Shown here in pieces: positions 8,667 through 16,984 of a stretch of 64,000 bases of DNA; positions within the stretch are counted from its first letter, which is position 1; each line of letters opens with the position of its first letter. Source of the DNA: Flectobacillus rivi (GTDB taxonomy: Bacteria > Bacteroidota > Bacteroidia > Cytophagales > Spirosomataceae); NCBI RefSeq assembly GCF_030056655.1, contig NZ_JASHIE010000016.1, positions 1-64,000 on the forward strand, read 5' to 3'. The position numbers were made by a program, and so were the translations under genes. The notes under the pieces were generated by a model. It was not told the DNA's origin. It saw only the letters and a list, made by a program, of their open reading frames with translations, and did no database searches.

Positions 8667-11084
8667 ATGAAATTTACTTTTACCTTTCTTTTTGCTTTCA
8701 TTTCTATTCTTGTCAGTATTCCGCTTTATTCTCAAAATAAAGCCACCATTAGCGGGAAAGTTATTGATTCAAAGACTTCTGAAATCATGTCTTATGCAAG
8801 TATTCGTGTACTTGATGCAAAAACTGATAAACTAATCACAGGAGGAATTACCACCGAAAAAGGCACTTTCTCACTCCAAGTTCCCTATGGAATTTATGTT
8901 GTGGCTACTGAATTTATGGGCTACAAAATCTGGAAATCCGATATGCTAACCCTTGATAAATCAAATGCAGCGATTAATCTTGGTAATATTCTCCTCCAAA
9001 CACAAAGTCAACAACTTACGGAAGTGGAAGTGCGTGCAGAAAAAAGTACGATGGAAATGGCATTAGATAAAAGAGTCTTCAACGTCGGAAAAGATTTAGC
9101 CAATGCTGGTGGTACAGCCAGTGACATTCTTACCAATATTCCTTCGGTATCTGTTGAGCCAGATGGCGGTATCAAACTCCGTGGAAGCGACAATGTTCGT
9201 ATCTTGATCGATGGAAAACCGTCAGGATTGGTAAGTTTCAAAGGTGGTGCAGGACTTCAATCTTTACAAGCAAGCATGATTGAGCGGGTAGAAGTAATTA
9301 CGAATCCTTCGGCACGATATGAAGCAGAAGGTATGGCTGGCATTATTAATATTGTTTTGAAAAAAGATAAAAAACAGGGTTTCAATGGTTCATTTGATGT
9401 GATTACAGGTTATCCTGTCAATGAAGGGTTGGGTATTAATATGAACTACCGTCATCAAAAGCTAAACTTTTTTCTCAATTATGGCATCGCATATCGTATT
9501 ACGCCCAATATTGCCCATAATTTTCAACAAGTATTTAATGGTGACACAACCGTTATTTCGGACCAAGATAGAAACGGTAACCTCAAGGGCTTTAATAATA
9601 ACATTCAAGGGGGTTTGGATTATTTCTTTTCTGAAAAAAGCTATTTGACTGCATCCTATTTATTCCGTCGCTCAGATGCTCGTAGAATTACAGATTTAAC
9701 TTACAGAGATTATTATAATTCATTAAGTAATCTCATCAGAACAACATATCGTCAACAAGACGAAAAAGAAACCGAACCAAACTCGGAGTATGCTTTAACA
9801 TATCGTCGAGATTTTGATAAGAAAAATCATAGCTTTTCTGCTGAAGTACGCTATATCGATAATTGGGAGCGCTCTGACCAATTATTTACCCAAAATGCGT
9901 TTATGCCAAACGGCTCAATTGATAAAGCCCAAACTTTGCTACAAAACTCCTTGAATGATGAATATGAAAAGCAATGGCTATTTCAAACGGATTACTCAAA
10001 ACCAATCCACAAAGATGGAAAAGTGGAAGTAGGAGCAAGAGCCAATTTTAGAGATATGGTCAATGATTATGTGGTAAATCAACAAAATGAAAATGGTGTC
10101 TTTGTACCATTGCCAGGATTAAAAAACTATTTTATCTATACCGAAAACATCAATGCAGTGTATGGAATCGTAGGTGACAAATACAAAAAACTATCCTATC
10201 AAATTGGATTGAGAGCTGAATGGACGAATGTGAAGACTACCCTACGAGAAACCAATGAAGTAAATCCTAGAAATTACTCAAATCTATTCCCAAGTGCCCA
10301 TATTGCTTGGGAGATGCCCAACGAAAACTCCCTACAATTTAGCTTTAGCCGTCGGGTAAGAAGACCTTTTTATAATGATTTAAGTCCTTTTGCAACGTTC
10401 TCGGATAGTCGCAACTTTTTTGGGGGTAATCCAAATCTTAATCCAGAGTTTACAAATGCTTTTGAAATTGGTCATATCAAATACTTTAAATTTGGGTCTT
10501 TAAGTTCATCTTTGTTCTACAGAGATACCAAAGACAAAATTCAAACGATTAGAAGTGTGAATGATTTGGGATTTGCTACAACAAGACCTGAAAACTTAAC
10601 GGGAGAAAAATCATTTGGCTTAGACATCGCTTCACAAGTCAATTTTTACCAATGGTGGAAAAGTGATTTCAGTTTTAGTATTTTCAATGCCGACATGGAT
10701 GGAAGTAATATCGACGAAAATTATAAACGAAATACTCAAAGCTGGTTTGCAAGACATACCTCAAAATTTAGTTTGCCCAACCGCCTAGATATTCAGGTAA
10801 GAGCCAATTATGAAGCGCCGCAAAAAACGGTACAAGGCCGACGACTCTCCATGTATTATATCGATTTTTCAGTAAGTAAGGAGGTCTTTCAAGGAAAAGG
10901 GACACTTAATTTGAATATTATGGACATTTTCAACACTAGAGTTTCTCGCTTTGTGACTGAAGGAGCCAATTTTATTACCGACGGAAGCTCTCAATTTAGA
11001 AGACGACAAATTAATCTTACGCTCAATTATAGAATCAAAAATGCGAAAAAAGTAAAAAGTATCATCAGTGACGAAACCAACTAG
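8667..11084 (+). CDS. Outer-membrane TonB-dependent receptor, beta-barrel family
   Basis: Predicted outer-membrane importer. A signal peptide covers residues 1-22, followed by a CarboxypepD_reg-like beta-sandwich (ISGKVIDSKTSEIMSYASI) at about 25-110. A plug domain at about 120-240 contains LRGSDNVRILIDGKPS and IERVEVITNPSARYEAEG, and a long barrel with many alternating aromatic strands runs to the C-terminus. The PSARYEAEGMAGIINIVLKK segment is typical of the outer-membrane beta-barrel family distinct from SusC. No SusD partner is adjacent, so it is not a Sus pair. The substrate is unknown. It is followed by a secreted EEP-fold protein, and a 25-bp palindrome begins directly after its stop codon. 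Confidence 0.88.
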   Translation: MKFTFTFLFAFISILVSIPLYSQNKATISGKVIDSKTSEIMSYASIRVLDAKTDKLITGGITTEKGTFSLQVPYGIYVVATEFMGYKIWKSDMLTLDKSNAAINLGNILLQTQSQQLTEVEVRAEKSTMEMALDKRVFNVGKDLANAGGTASDILTNIPSVSVEPDGGIKLRGSDNVRILIDGKPSGLVSFKGGAGLQSLQASMIERVEVITNPSARYEAEGMAGIINIVLKKDKKQGFNGSFDVITGYPVNEGLGINMNYRHQKLNFFLNYGIAYRITPNIAHNFQQVFNGDTTVISDQDRNGNLKGFNNNIQGGLDYFFSEKSYLTASYLFRRSDARRITDLTYRDYYNSLSNLIRTTYRQQDEKETEPNSEYALTYRRDFDKKNHSFSAEVRYIDNWERSDQLFTQNAFMPNGSIDKAQTLLQNSLNDEYEKQWLFQTDYSKPIHKDGKVEVGARANFRDMVNDYVVNQQNENGVFVPLPGLKNYFIYTENINAVYGIVGDKYKKLSYQIGLRAEWTNVKTTLRETNEVNPRNYSNLFPSAHIAWEMPNENSLQFSFSRRVRRPFYNDLSPFATFSDSRNFFGGNPNLNPEFTNAFEIGHIKYFKFGSLSSSLFYRDTKDKIQTIRSVNDLGFATTRPENLTGEKSFGLDIASQVNFYQWWKSDFSFSIFNADMDGSNIDENYKRNTQSWFARHTSKFSLPNRLDIQVRANYEAPQKTVQGRRLSMYYIDFSVSKEVFQGKGTLNLNIMDIFNTRVSRFVTEGANFITDGSSQFRRRQINLTLNYRIKNAKKVKSIISDETN

Positions 11085-11109
11085 GCAAAAGCTCATTGTG
11101 ATACTTTGC
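11085..11109. repeat. 25-bp imperfect palindrome copy
   Basis: A copy of the 25-bp palindrome (GCAAAAGCTCAT...TACTTTGC) begins one base after the receptor's stop codon. It could attenuate read-through into the next gene, but no T-tract follows it. It is identical in sequence to the copies at 8163 and 8299. Confidence 0.8.
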
Positions 11110-11153
11110 CCCAAACACTCAATTTTTATATCAACTAAAACAAATCTCATCTT

Positions 11154-11984
11154 ATGAAAAAAATCCTCGGACTTATCGCAGGCTTGCTTTTAATGCAAGA
11201 AGCTTCATCTCAAACACTCAATGTTGCCACTTATAATTTAAGACTCAACACGGCTGGTGATGGTATCAATGCTTGGCCAAACCGAAAAGAGGAAGTAAAA
11301 AAACTAATTCGTTATCATGAATTCGATATTTTCGGAACGCAAGAAGGCTTTGCAGGTCAATTAAAAGACTTGGTCGAAATGCCTGAATATACTTACACAG
11401 GCGTAGGACGTGATGATGGTAAAGAAGCGGGAGAGCATTCTGCCATCGTGTATAGAAAAGATAAATTTAAGCTATTAGAACATGGGGATTTTTGGTTGAG
11501 CCAAACACCAGATAAACCCTCAAAAGGCTGGGATGCTACCTGTTGCAATCGTATTTGTTCTTGGGGAAAATTTAAAGAGATTAAATCAGGTAAAACATTT
11601 TATTTCTTTAGCGTGCATTTTGACCACCAAGGCGTTGAGGCTCGTCGTCAATCAGGCTTCTTGATGGTTCAGAAAATTAAGGAGATTGCTAAAAACACGC
11701 CTGCAATTTGTGTAGGAGACTTCAACTCTACTCCAGATACAGAGCAAATCAAAATCATGCAAGCTTCATTGGGCGATTCGTACTTAGTGACAAAAATGCC
11801 TCCTTATGGTCCTGTGGGTACGTTTAATGGTTTCAAACATGATGCTCCGCTCAAAGATAGAATCGATTATATTTTTGTAGATAAGCATTTTGAAGTATTA
11901 AAATATGCCGTTTTAACAGATGCTTACGACAACAAATACCCTTCTGATCATCAACCTGTGGTGATAAAAACAGTGTTCAAATAA
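11154..11984 (+). CDS. Secreted endonuclease/exonuclease/phosphatase-fold protein
   Basis: Metal-dependent hydrolase of the EEP (DNase I-like) superfamily, 276 residues, with a signal peptide ending near residue 19 (QEASSQ). Characteristic segments are ATYNLRLN near the start, GTQEG with the metal-binding Glu, VHFDHQG, GDFNSTPD and the C-terminal SDHQPV. Secreted Bacteroidota members may act on nucleic acids, phosphodiesters or phosphorylated sugars, so the substrate is open. It follows the TonB receptor by 69 bp in the same direction, and the two may serve one uptake process. Confidence 0.87.
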   Translation: MKKILGLIAGLLLMQEASSQTLNVATYNLRLNTAGDGINAWPNRKEEVKKLIRYHEFDIFGTQEGFAGQLKDLVEMPEYTYTGVGRDDGKEAGEHSAIVYRKDKFKLLEHGDFWLSQTPDKPSKGWDATCCNRICSWGKFKEIKSGKTFYFFSVHFDHQGVEARRQSGFLMVQKIKEIAKNTPAICVGDFNSTPDTEQIKIMQASLGDSYLVTKMPPYGPVGTFNGFKHDAPLKDRIDYIFVDKHFEVLKYAVLTDAYDNKYPSDHQPVVIKTVFK

Positions 11985-11988
11985 TTTC

Positions 11989-12028
11989 AAATCCCATCAA
12001 AAATAGACCTTTGATGGGATTTTTTTTG
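11989..12028 (+). terminator. Intrinsic terminator after EEP-fold gene
   Basis: Perfect 13-base arms AAATCCCATCAAA (11989-12001) and TTTGATGGGATTT (12010-12022), an 8-base loop, then an uninterrupted T-tract. It begins four bases after the stop codon. Confidence 0.92.
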
Positions 12029-12100
12029 CCTAATGTCAGTACCAAAACCTTACATAATTTAGTCATTTTAGTCCTCAAAAATCAATCAAATTTTCTAAAA

Positions 12101-12155
12101 TCACACTTCAAAAGTTATATTATTGAGGCTTCTAAATATAACTTTTGAAGTGTGA
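12101..12155. repeat. Inverted pair of iteron copies, upstream part of origin
   Basis: A 20-base sequence ATATAACTTTTGAAGTGTGA at 12136-12155 is repeated in perfect inverted form at 12101-12120, with a 15-base centre. The core is the same as the direct iterons at 13.13-13.26 kb. In iteron plasmids, inverted iterons commonly act as Rep-dimer binding or handcuffing sites. Here they lie about 1.3 kb from the rep start, further than usual. Confidence 0.85.
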
Positions 12156-12162
12156 AAGAGGG

Positions 12163-12187
12163 GCAAAGTATCACTGTGGCACTTTGC
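12163..12187. repeat. 25-bp palindrome copy near origin
   Basis: GCAAAGTATCACTGTGGCAC followed by TTTGC: a copy of the 25-bp palindrome, followed by a short T-run. It lies eight bases after the inverted iteron pair. Confidence 0.75.
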
Positions 12188-12339
12188 TTTTCTGCTTAAT
12201 TTTCTTAAAATCGCCATTTTTGCCAGCTTCTTATAATTTCTTGATTTTCAGAAACAACAGCGTAAAGTATATCAAGTTTTATAAAAAATTGAAAAAACTA
12301 ACTACAACTTTTTAGCATAATTGTTTGAAAACCTATTTG

Positions 12340-12642
12340 TTAAAAGCAGTCCTCTCGATATCCAACTTTCAATATTAACGTCATAATACTTTCACCTTCA
12401 AGCTCTGCCAATACTTGTTCTTTAATGAATCTAGAACACTGCAATAAACCAATCCCACAGGATTCGTTAAAATTTTGTAAACAGTGTACTTGTGAACGAT
12501 ACAACGTTAATGACTCCTTCAAGGCGCAAGTATCATCATAGAACTGTTTTATTCCTTCGAGCAAAGTATCACGATGATACTTTGCTCGAAGGAATGAGGA
12601 TATTGATATGAAGATTAAAATCCTCAGAAAATTTTGATTCAA
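12340..12642 (-). CDS. Hypothetical 100-residue open reading frame, doubtful
   Basis: Open frame of 100 residues starting MNQNFLRILI on the minus strand, within the origin region. No domain or motif is recognised, and the protein has six cysteines in no clear metal-binding pattern. The frame runs through the 21-bp-arm palindrome at 12551-12595, which argues that at least this part is a DNA element and not selected protein. It may be a chance frame or a remnant. There are no co-directional neighbours. Confidence 0.2.
   Translation of the reverse strand: MNQNFLRILIFISISSFLRAKYHRDTLLEGIKQFYDDTCALKESLTLYRSQVHCLQNFNESCGIGLLQCSRFIKEQVLAELEGESIMTLILKVGYREDCF
12551..12595. repeat. Large perfect palindrome, 21-bp arms, 3-base centre
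   Basis: Arms at 12551-12571 and 12575-12595 pair perfectly around CGA. The inner 25 bases (12561-12585) are the most symmetrical copy of the 25-bp palindrome family that recurs from 8.1 kb to here. Such a site could form a cruciform or bind a dimeric protein. No T-tract follows on either strand, so it is not an obvious terminator. Confidence 0.85.
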
Positions 12643-12837
12643 CTTGCTTTCTAAGATTTTTATTCAAGTCATTTAAGTAAAACCTCCATAAACCACGTTT
12701 TTTAGCAACAATTTAAGTTTAAGTGAAGTATTTACCCACAAGAACTATAAAAGTGTCTTAAATCGAAGATTTCAAGGCAAAAAAGCACTAATTATCTAGT
12801 GACTCTACAGACTAAACAAAATAGAGTACTTTTTAAC

Positions 12838-13260
12838 CATAACTTTTAGAGTGTTGCCGCAAAGGATTAAATTTCGCCCAAATATTTTAAATATAACTTT
12901 TGAAGTGTTGGCGCAAAAATTCTTATTTCACACAAAGTAGGAGTTTTACAAAAAAAAGTGGATTTTGACTTTAAAAGTATCCTTTATTTTTATCCAATTT
13001 TTTTTCTTCAAAAAACAATCAAAAAAATCTCACTTTTTACATTTGAGAGTATTTCTTTTTTATTTCCTTAAGTATTTCCTAATATTTCCTCCTGTGTAAC
13101 TAATTGATTTTCAGTTTTTTACATAGTGTTAATGTAACTTTTAGAGTGCTTAATATAACTTTTGAAGTGTCAAGTATAACTTTTAGAGTGTGTTAATATA
13201 ACTTTTAGAGTGTGTTAATATAACTTTTGAAGTGTCAAGTATAACTTTTAGAGTGTTATT
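12838..13260. other. Replication origin: iterons and AT-rich segment
   Basis: Six direct iterons with core TATAACTTTTRRAGTGT have their TAAC at 13135, 13156, 13177, 13199, 13221 and 13242, a 21-22 bp period equal to two DNA turns. Two further copies at 12840 and 12894 are followed by GTTGCCGCAAA and GTTGGCGCAAA. Between them, about 12940-13100, is a very AT-rich stretch with repeated TATTTCCT words, suited to strand opening. One weak DnaA-box-like TTATCCAAT lies near 12990. The arrangement directly precedes a Rep_3-type initiator gene, as in iteron-controlled plasmids. Replication activity is inferred. Confidence 0.85.
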
Positions 13261-13429
13261 TGTAATATCGGAAAAATACAATTTCTAGGAACATTCATAA
13301 ACCTAGCAATGATACAATTTTGAATCTATTTTACTTGCATTAATAAAATATTCTTGTAATTTTGATACAAAATTGAATCACTATTTTTGATATATATAAA
13401 TTTTGAAAGAATATGATGAGAGATTAACT

Positions 13430-14890
13430 ATGAAGCAAGGTATTAAAAAGAGAACTACCCAAGAAAACAAAGAAATAGAAGCATTGGAGCGAATCTCCAG
13501 TAGTTCTTATATGGTGGTGTTGGGAAATCCATTGCTCAATGCAAGGTTTGACTTAACAGCCTTTCAAATGAAGATTTTTCACTTTTTGGTTTTAAATACA
13601 GACCAGACTTCATCTGGTTTTAAGGTGACCAAAGTGAAGGTTTCGGAAGTATCTCAGTTTCTAAAAACAAAAACTAGTGATTATCTCTACAACCTGTTGG
13701 AAAAGGAGTCACGGAAGTTGATGAAAAAAGAAATCTTCTTGGAAGATGAACGGGGGTGGAAAGTGGCCAATATTTTAGCACAAATTGAATATCACAAAAA
13801 AGAAGGCGCATTTAGTTTTTTGTTCCCTCCAATGTTGGATGCCTATTTGTTGCAACTCAAAAAGAATTTTACTTACATCGATGTGCGCAACATCGTGTCG
13901 ATGGATAGTGTGTATGCTATTCGGTTTTATGGTTTTTGTAAAGAGTTTGAGCGTTTCGGCAAGTTTCAATTTACTGTAGAAGAAATGCGTCGGATGTTTA
14001 ATCTCGAAAACAAATATGAGTTATACGGTTTGTTTAAGCAAAAAGTAGTTGTCAAAGCGCAAGACGAGCTGATTAAAAACTCTGATTTGATTTTTGATTT
14101 CAATGAAATCAAAGAAGGCAAAAAAGTAGTAGCTCTGCAATTTGTGATTCGGAAAAACCCTAACAAAACGCAAGCTCAGTTGGAAGTAGAGACTAATCCA
14201 ACGAGTCAAGAAGCAGAAGATTCAAATTATGAAGTGGTTGAGTCAAATACCCAACCCAATTTTGAGTCAAGTACTTTGCAGAGACTTTCTGGAATAGTAC
14301 AAGTTTGGGGGATAGACTCGTCGACGTTGCAAAATTGGCTTGAGCAATATCCTATCGAACAGGTGATTTTGGGCGTGGAATACGTACAAACAGAACTGGA
14401 AAAAGAGCCCAAGAAAATCAAGAATATTCCCGCATATCTCAAAACCATTGTTAGCTCATCGCAATTGGTAGAGCGCCAAAAGGCTGTAGAAGAGGAAAAG
14501 AGAGTATTGAAAGCGGTATTGAAGAAGTCTGAAAATGAAAAACTTCAACTTGAGCAACTTAAGCAACAGCAAGATGATTTTTTGCATGAAGTGTACAAGC
14601 AAAAGAAAAAATTGGTGTTAGAGTCACTTCAACAGAATCATCAATTGTATCAAAGAGTATTGAATTCGCTCAATACTTCTGCTTTTTCTGCGATTTATTA
14701 TGACAGCTACGTATCCAAAGTAGGTACAGAAATTAGCCTTGATAGCTTTTTGGCCTATTTTAATGAAAACACAGGATTTGAAGCAATAGTCATTACAACG
14801 CTCGAACATTACCACGATTTGAATCTGTTTGAAGGTTTAGTGAAACATTACGGCGCCCAAGCCAAAGCATTAGGGTTAAATTATTTCTAG
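13430..14890 (+). CDS. Plasmid replication initiator, Rep_3/RepB type
   Basis: Predicted to bind the iterons upstream and start replication of this molecule. The first about 230 residues have the two winged-helix layout of the Rep_3 superfamily: MVVLGNPLLNARFDLTAFQM opens the first, and YAIRFYGFCKEFERFGKFQFTVEEM-type sequence marks the DNA-binding second domain. The C-terminal half (about 280-486) is an added helical region rich in Glu, Gln and Lys with likely coiled coil, making the protein longer than many Rep_3 members. I favour the ATG at 13430; the frame is open from a TTG at 13403. parA and parB follow in the same orientation. Rep dosage is presumably controlled through the iterons. Confidence 0.88.
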   Translation: MKQGIKKRTTQENKEIEALERISSSSYMVVLGNPLLNARFDLTAFQMKIFHFLVLNTDQTSSGFKVTKVKVSEVSQFLKTKTSDYLYNLLEKESRKLMKKEIFLEDERGWKVANILAQIEYHKKEGAFSFLFPPMLDAYLLQLKKNFTYIDVRNIVSMDSVYAIRFYGFCKEFERFGKFQFTVEEMRRMFNLENKYELYGLFKQKVVVKAQDELIKNSDLIFDFNEIKEGKKVVALQFVIRKNPNKTQAQLEVETNPTSQEAEDSNYEVVESNTQPNFESSTLQRLSGIVQVWGIDSSTLQNWLEQYPIEQVILGVEYVQTELEKEPKKIKNIPAYLKTIVSSSQLVERQKAVEEEKRVLKAVLKKSENEKLQLEQLKQQQDDFLHEVYKQKKKLVLESLQQNHQLYQRVLNSLNTSAFSAIYYDSYVSKVGTEISLDSFLAYFNENTGFEAIVITTLEHYHDLNLFEGLVKHYGAQAKALGLNYF

Positions 14891-14940
14891 AAAATCAACA
14901 CATTATTTGATCAGAGTATCAAGTTTACGAAACAATATTT

Positions 14941-15918
14941 ATGAGAAGCAACCTGACTTTAGAGAAAATAGTCTCTTTCTTTCGTCACAATCCATCCCTC
15001 AGTGTCAATGGAGTTAATGACGAAGCAGGATTACCCAAACGCAAATTAGACTTAGTTTTCAATTCGAATGGTTCTCGAAAACTCAGTGAAGACGATTTGG
15101 CCAAATTAGAACCTATTTTACGCAAGTATGGCTATAACGAATACCTCTATCAAAGTGCTCGCGTAATCTCGATTGTAAATCACAAAGGTGGAGTTGGAAA
15201 AACTACCACGACAGCCTGTTTGGGTGAAACACTAGTAAGAAAAGGCTTTAAGGTATTACTTATTGATTTTGACCCACAAGGTAACTTATCTCAAATTTTG
15301 GGCATTGAAAATCCTGAATTGCAAATTGCAGATTGCCTATTTACCGATATCCAATTACCTACAGTTCAGATTTTAGAAAACCTTTGGTTAGCTCCATCCG
15401 ATATTACTTTAGCAGAAATTGAGGTTGATTTGTTATCAAAAGTAGGAGGTGACGTTCGATTAAAGCATAAAATTGAGCCGCTTTTGGAGGAATACGACTA
15501 TATTCTCATCGATTGCCCTCCAAGTTTGAGTAAGTTGACCGTATCAGCACTGAATGCATCCAACTCTACCTTGATTGCAATGCTTCCTGAGTCATCGTCT
15601 TTGAAGGGACTCAACTCTTTGTTAAACCGTATCAGCGAAGTAAAAACGCATACCAATCGTGACTTGACCTTGGATGGGATTGTTTTTACGATGGTCAAAA
15701 AGAATACCGTTCACGATGGCTTCAAAGAAGCGTTGAGAGCTAACATGGGAAGTGATTTTAGGGTGTTCAATACCGAAATTAGACACTTGATTGATTTTCA
15801 GAAATCTCAGGCTTTACAAGCTACCTTAGGAACATTGAATGCGTCGTCGGAAGCCTATAAATGTTACAAAGATTTTTGTGATGAATACGTTGAATATTTG
15901 CAAGTGATTAATAACTAA
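14941..15918 (+). CDS. parA: ParA-type partition ATPase
   Basis: Moves and positions plasmid copies at cell division together with ParB. A deviant Walker A KGGVGKTTTT lies at residues 82-91, with the signature Lys at 82. FDPQGNLSQ (A') and LIDCPPSLSK (Walker B region) follow. Residues 1-70 form an N-terminal extension with possible helix-turn-helix character, as in type Ia ParA proteins that also repress their own operon. Length is 325 residues. It starts 50 bp after rep and ends 8 bp before parB. Confidence 0.95.
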   Translation: MRSNLTLEKIVSFFRHNPSLSVNGVNDEAGLPKRKLDLVFNSNGSRKLSEDDLAKLEPILRKYGYNEYLYQSARVISIVNHKGGVGKTTTTACLGETLVRKGFKVLLIDFDPQGNLSQILGIENPELQIADCLFTDIQLPTVQILENLWLAPSDITLAEIEVDLLSKVGGDVRLKHKIEPLLEEYDYILIDCPPSLSKLTVSALNASNSTLIAMLPESSSLKGLNSLLNRISEVKTHTNRDLTLDGIVFTMVKKNTVHDGFKEALRANMGSDFRVFNTEIRHLIDFQKSQALQATLGTLNASSEAYKCYKDFCDEYVEYLQVINN

Positions 15919-15926
15919 CAAGGGGT

Positions 15927-16898
15927 ATGAAAGGGATAGATTTTAAAAAACAGGTAGCTATTAATACTGCTAATACGCTCAAAAACAATAAGTTAATTTC
16001 ATCTGAGAATGTAAAAAAAAACCTTTTGGTTTTACCAGAGCTCAAAGAATTTATTCCGAGTTTGAGCGCCGAAGAATATAAATCTTTAGAAGATAGCATT
16101 ATTGCCAATGGTTGTCGTACACCGTTGTTGGTTTGGGATACAACACAAGGAGTAATCAATCCAAGCCATCCTACGCCTAGTGAGCCTGCTTTTGTGTTGT
16201 TTGATGGCCATCACCGTTATGAAATTTGTCAGAAAAATAGAGTCGATTTTCAAATTGACTTGATGACTTTTCCTTCGATAGACGAAGTAAAAGATTTTAT
16301 GATTGACTTTCAGGTAGGACGCCGAAATATGACTGTCGAGCAGCTTTCGTATTTTAGAGGTCTAAAGTATCAACGTATGAAAAACCGCCAAGGTGGTTTG
16401 CGCGGTACCTACACCGATATTGTAGATACAGCATCTGTGTTGGCTGAGGAATTTAAAGTAAGTCCTGCCACCATTAAACGTGATGCCGTTTTTGCGCAAG
16501 GAATTGACAAAATGCAAGGTGCCTTAAAACAGCAAGTTTTAGAAGGAAGCAAAAAAATTGAGAAAAAACTGATTCAACAATTAGCCAAAGCTACTGTAGA
16601 AAAACCCGTAGAATCACTAGAAGAACTTCAGGCGGTAGTCTCAAATAAGTCTCAAGAAATAGCTCAAACCAATTCTATTAAACAAACAGAAGCATTGAAA
16701 AAAGTAAGTGCTAGCATGAAAAAAGCAAATGTAGCACACTTGAGTTTGATTGTAAGAGGTAGTTTTATTCTAGAAAATGGACTAGAAGCGGAGTGGAGAC
16801 ATTTACGAGAACTAGGCGAAGGTGTAATTATTGAGCCAGATTTTCAAGATGAAATCTCTTTTCCTGAAGCAATAGCATTGGGTTTGATAAAATTGTAA
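15927..16898 (+). CDS. parB: ParB-type partition protein
   Basis: Centromere-binding partner of ParA, 323 residues. The ParB N-terminal domain has LFDGHHRYEI at residues 91-100 in place of the usual GxRR motif, then MIDFQVGRRNMTVEQLSYF at about 125-143 (Box II-like). A helix-turn-helix (SVLAEEFKVSPATIKRDAVF) covers about 170-189, and a Lys/Glu-rich helical region precedes a C-terminal domain. Plasmid ParB proteins often diverge from the chromosomal form, and this fits. It starts 8 bp after parA, so both are in one operon. A large inverted repeat lies 16 bp after its stop. Confidence 0.9.
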   Translation: MKGIDFKKQVAINTANTLKNNKLISSENVKKNLLVLPELKEFIPSLSAEEYKSLEDSIIANGCRTPLLVWDTTQGVINPSHPTPSEPAFVLFDGHHRYEICQKNRVDFQIDLMTFPSIDEVKDFMIDFQVGRRNMTVEQLSYFRGLKYQRMKNRQGGLRGTYTDIVDTASVLAEEFKVSPATIKRDAVFAQGIDKMQGALKQQVLEGSKKIEKKLIQQLAKATVEKPVESLEELQAVVSNKSQEIAQTNSIKQTEALKKVSASMKKANVAHLSLIVRGSFILENGLEAEWRHLRELGEGVIIEPDFQDEISFPEAIALGLIKL

Positions 16899-16914
16899 TA
16901 GAGTGAACAGGGAC

Positions 16915-16971
16915 AAAGTGCTAGCGGCACAAAGTGAGTTTTATTCACTCACTTTGTGCCGCTAGCACTTT
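16915..16971. other. 25-bp-arm perfect hairpin after parB (terminator or partition site)
   Basis: Arms at 16915-16939 and 16947-16971 pair perfectly over 25 bases around a 7-base loop. The repeated inner words CAAAGTG and CACTTTG make it doubly symmetric. On the plus strand TTTT follows, so it could terminate the rep-parAB operon. Its position just after parB and its symmetry also make it a candidate centromere (parS). The sequence alone cannot choose. Confidence 0.85.
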
Positions 16972-16984
16972 TTGGGGTTACTGG

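Noticed and set aside
8667..11084. SusC of a third Sus pair
   Set aside because: No SusD follows, and the plug and barrel words (PSARYEAEG, IINIVLKK) belong to the other outer-membrane beta-barrel family.
12985..13000. DnaA box near the origin
   Set aside because: TTATCCAAT matches only part of TTATCCACA and stands alone; noted but not listed as a site.
13133..13260. Regularly spaced repeats resembling a CRISPR array
   Set aside because: The period is 21-22 bp with spacers of only about 4-5 bases and alternating core versions, next to a rep gene; these are iterons.
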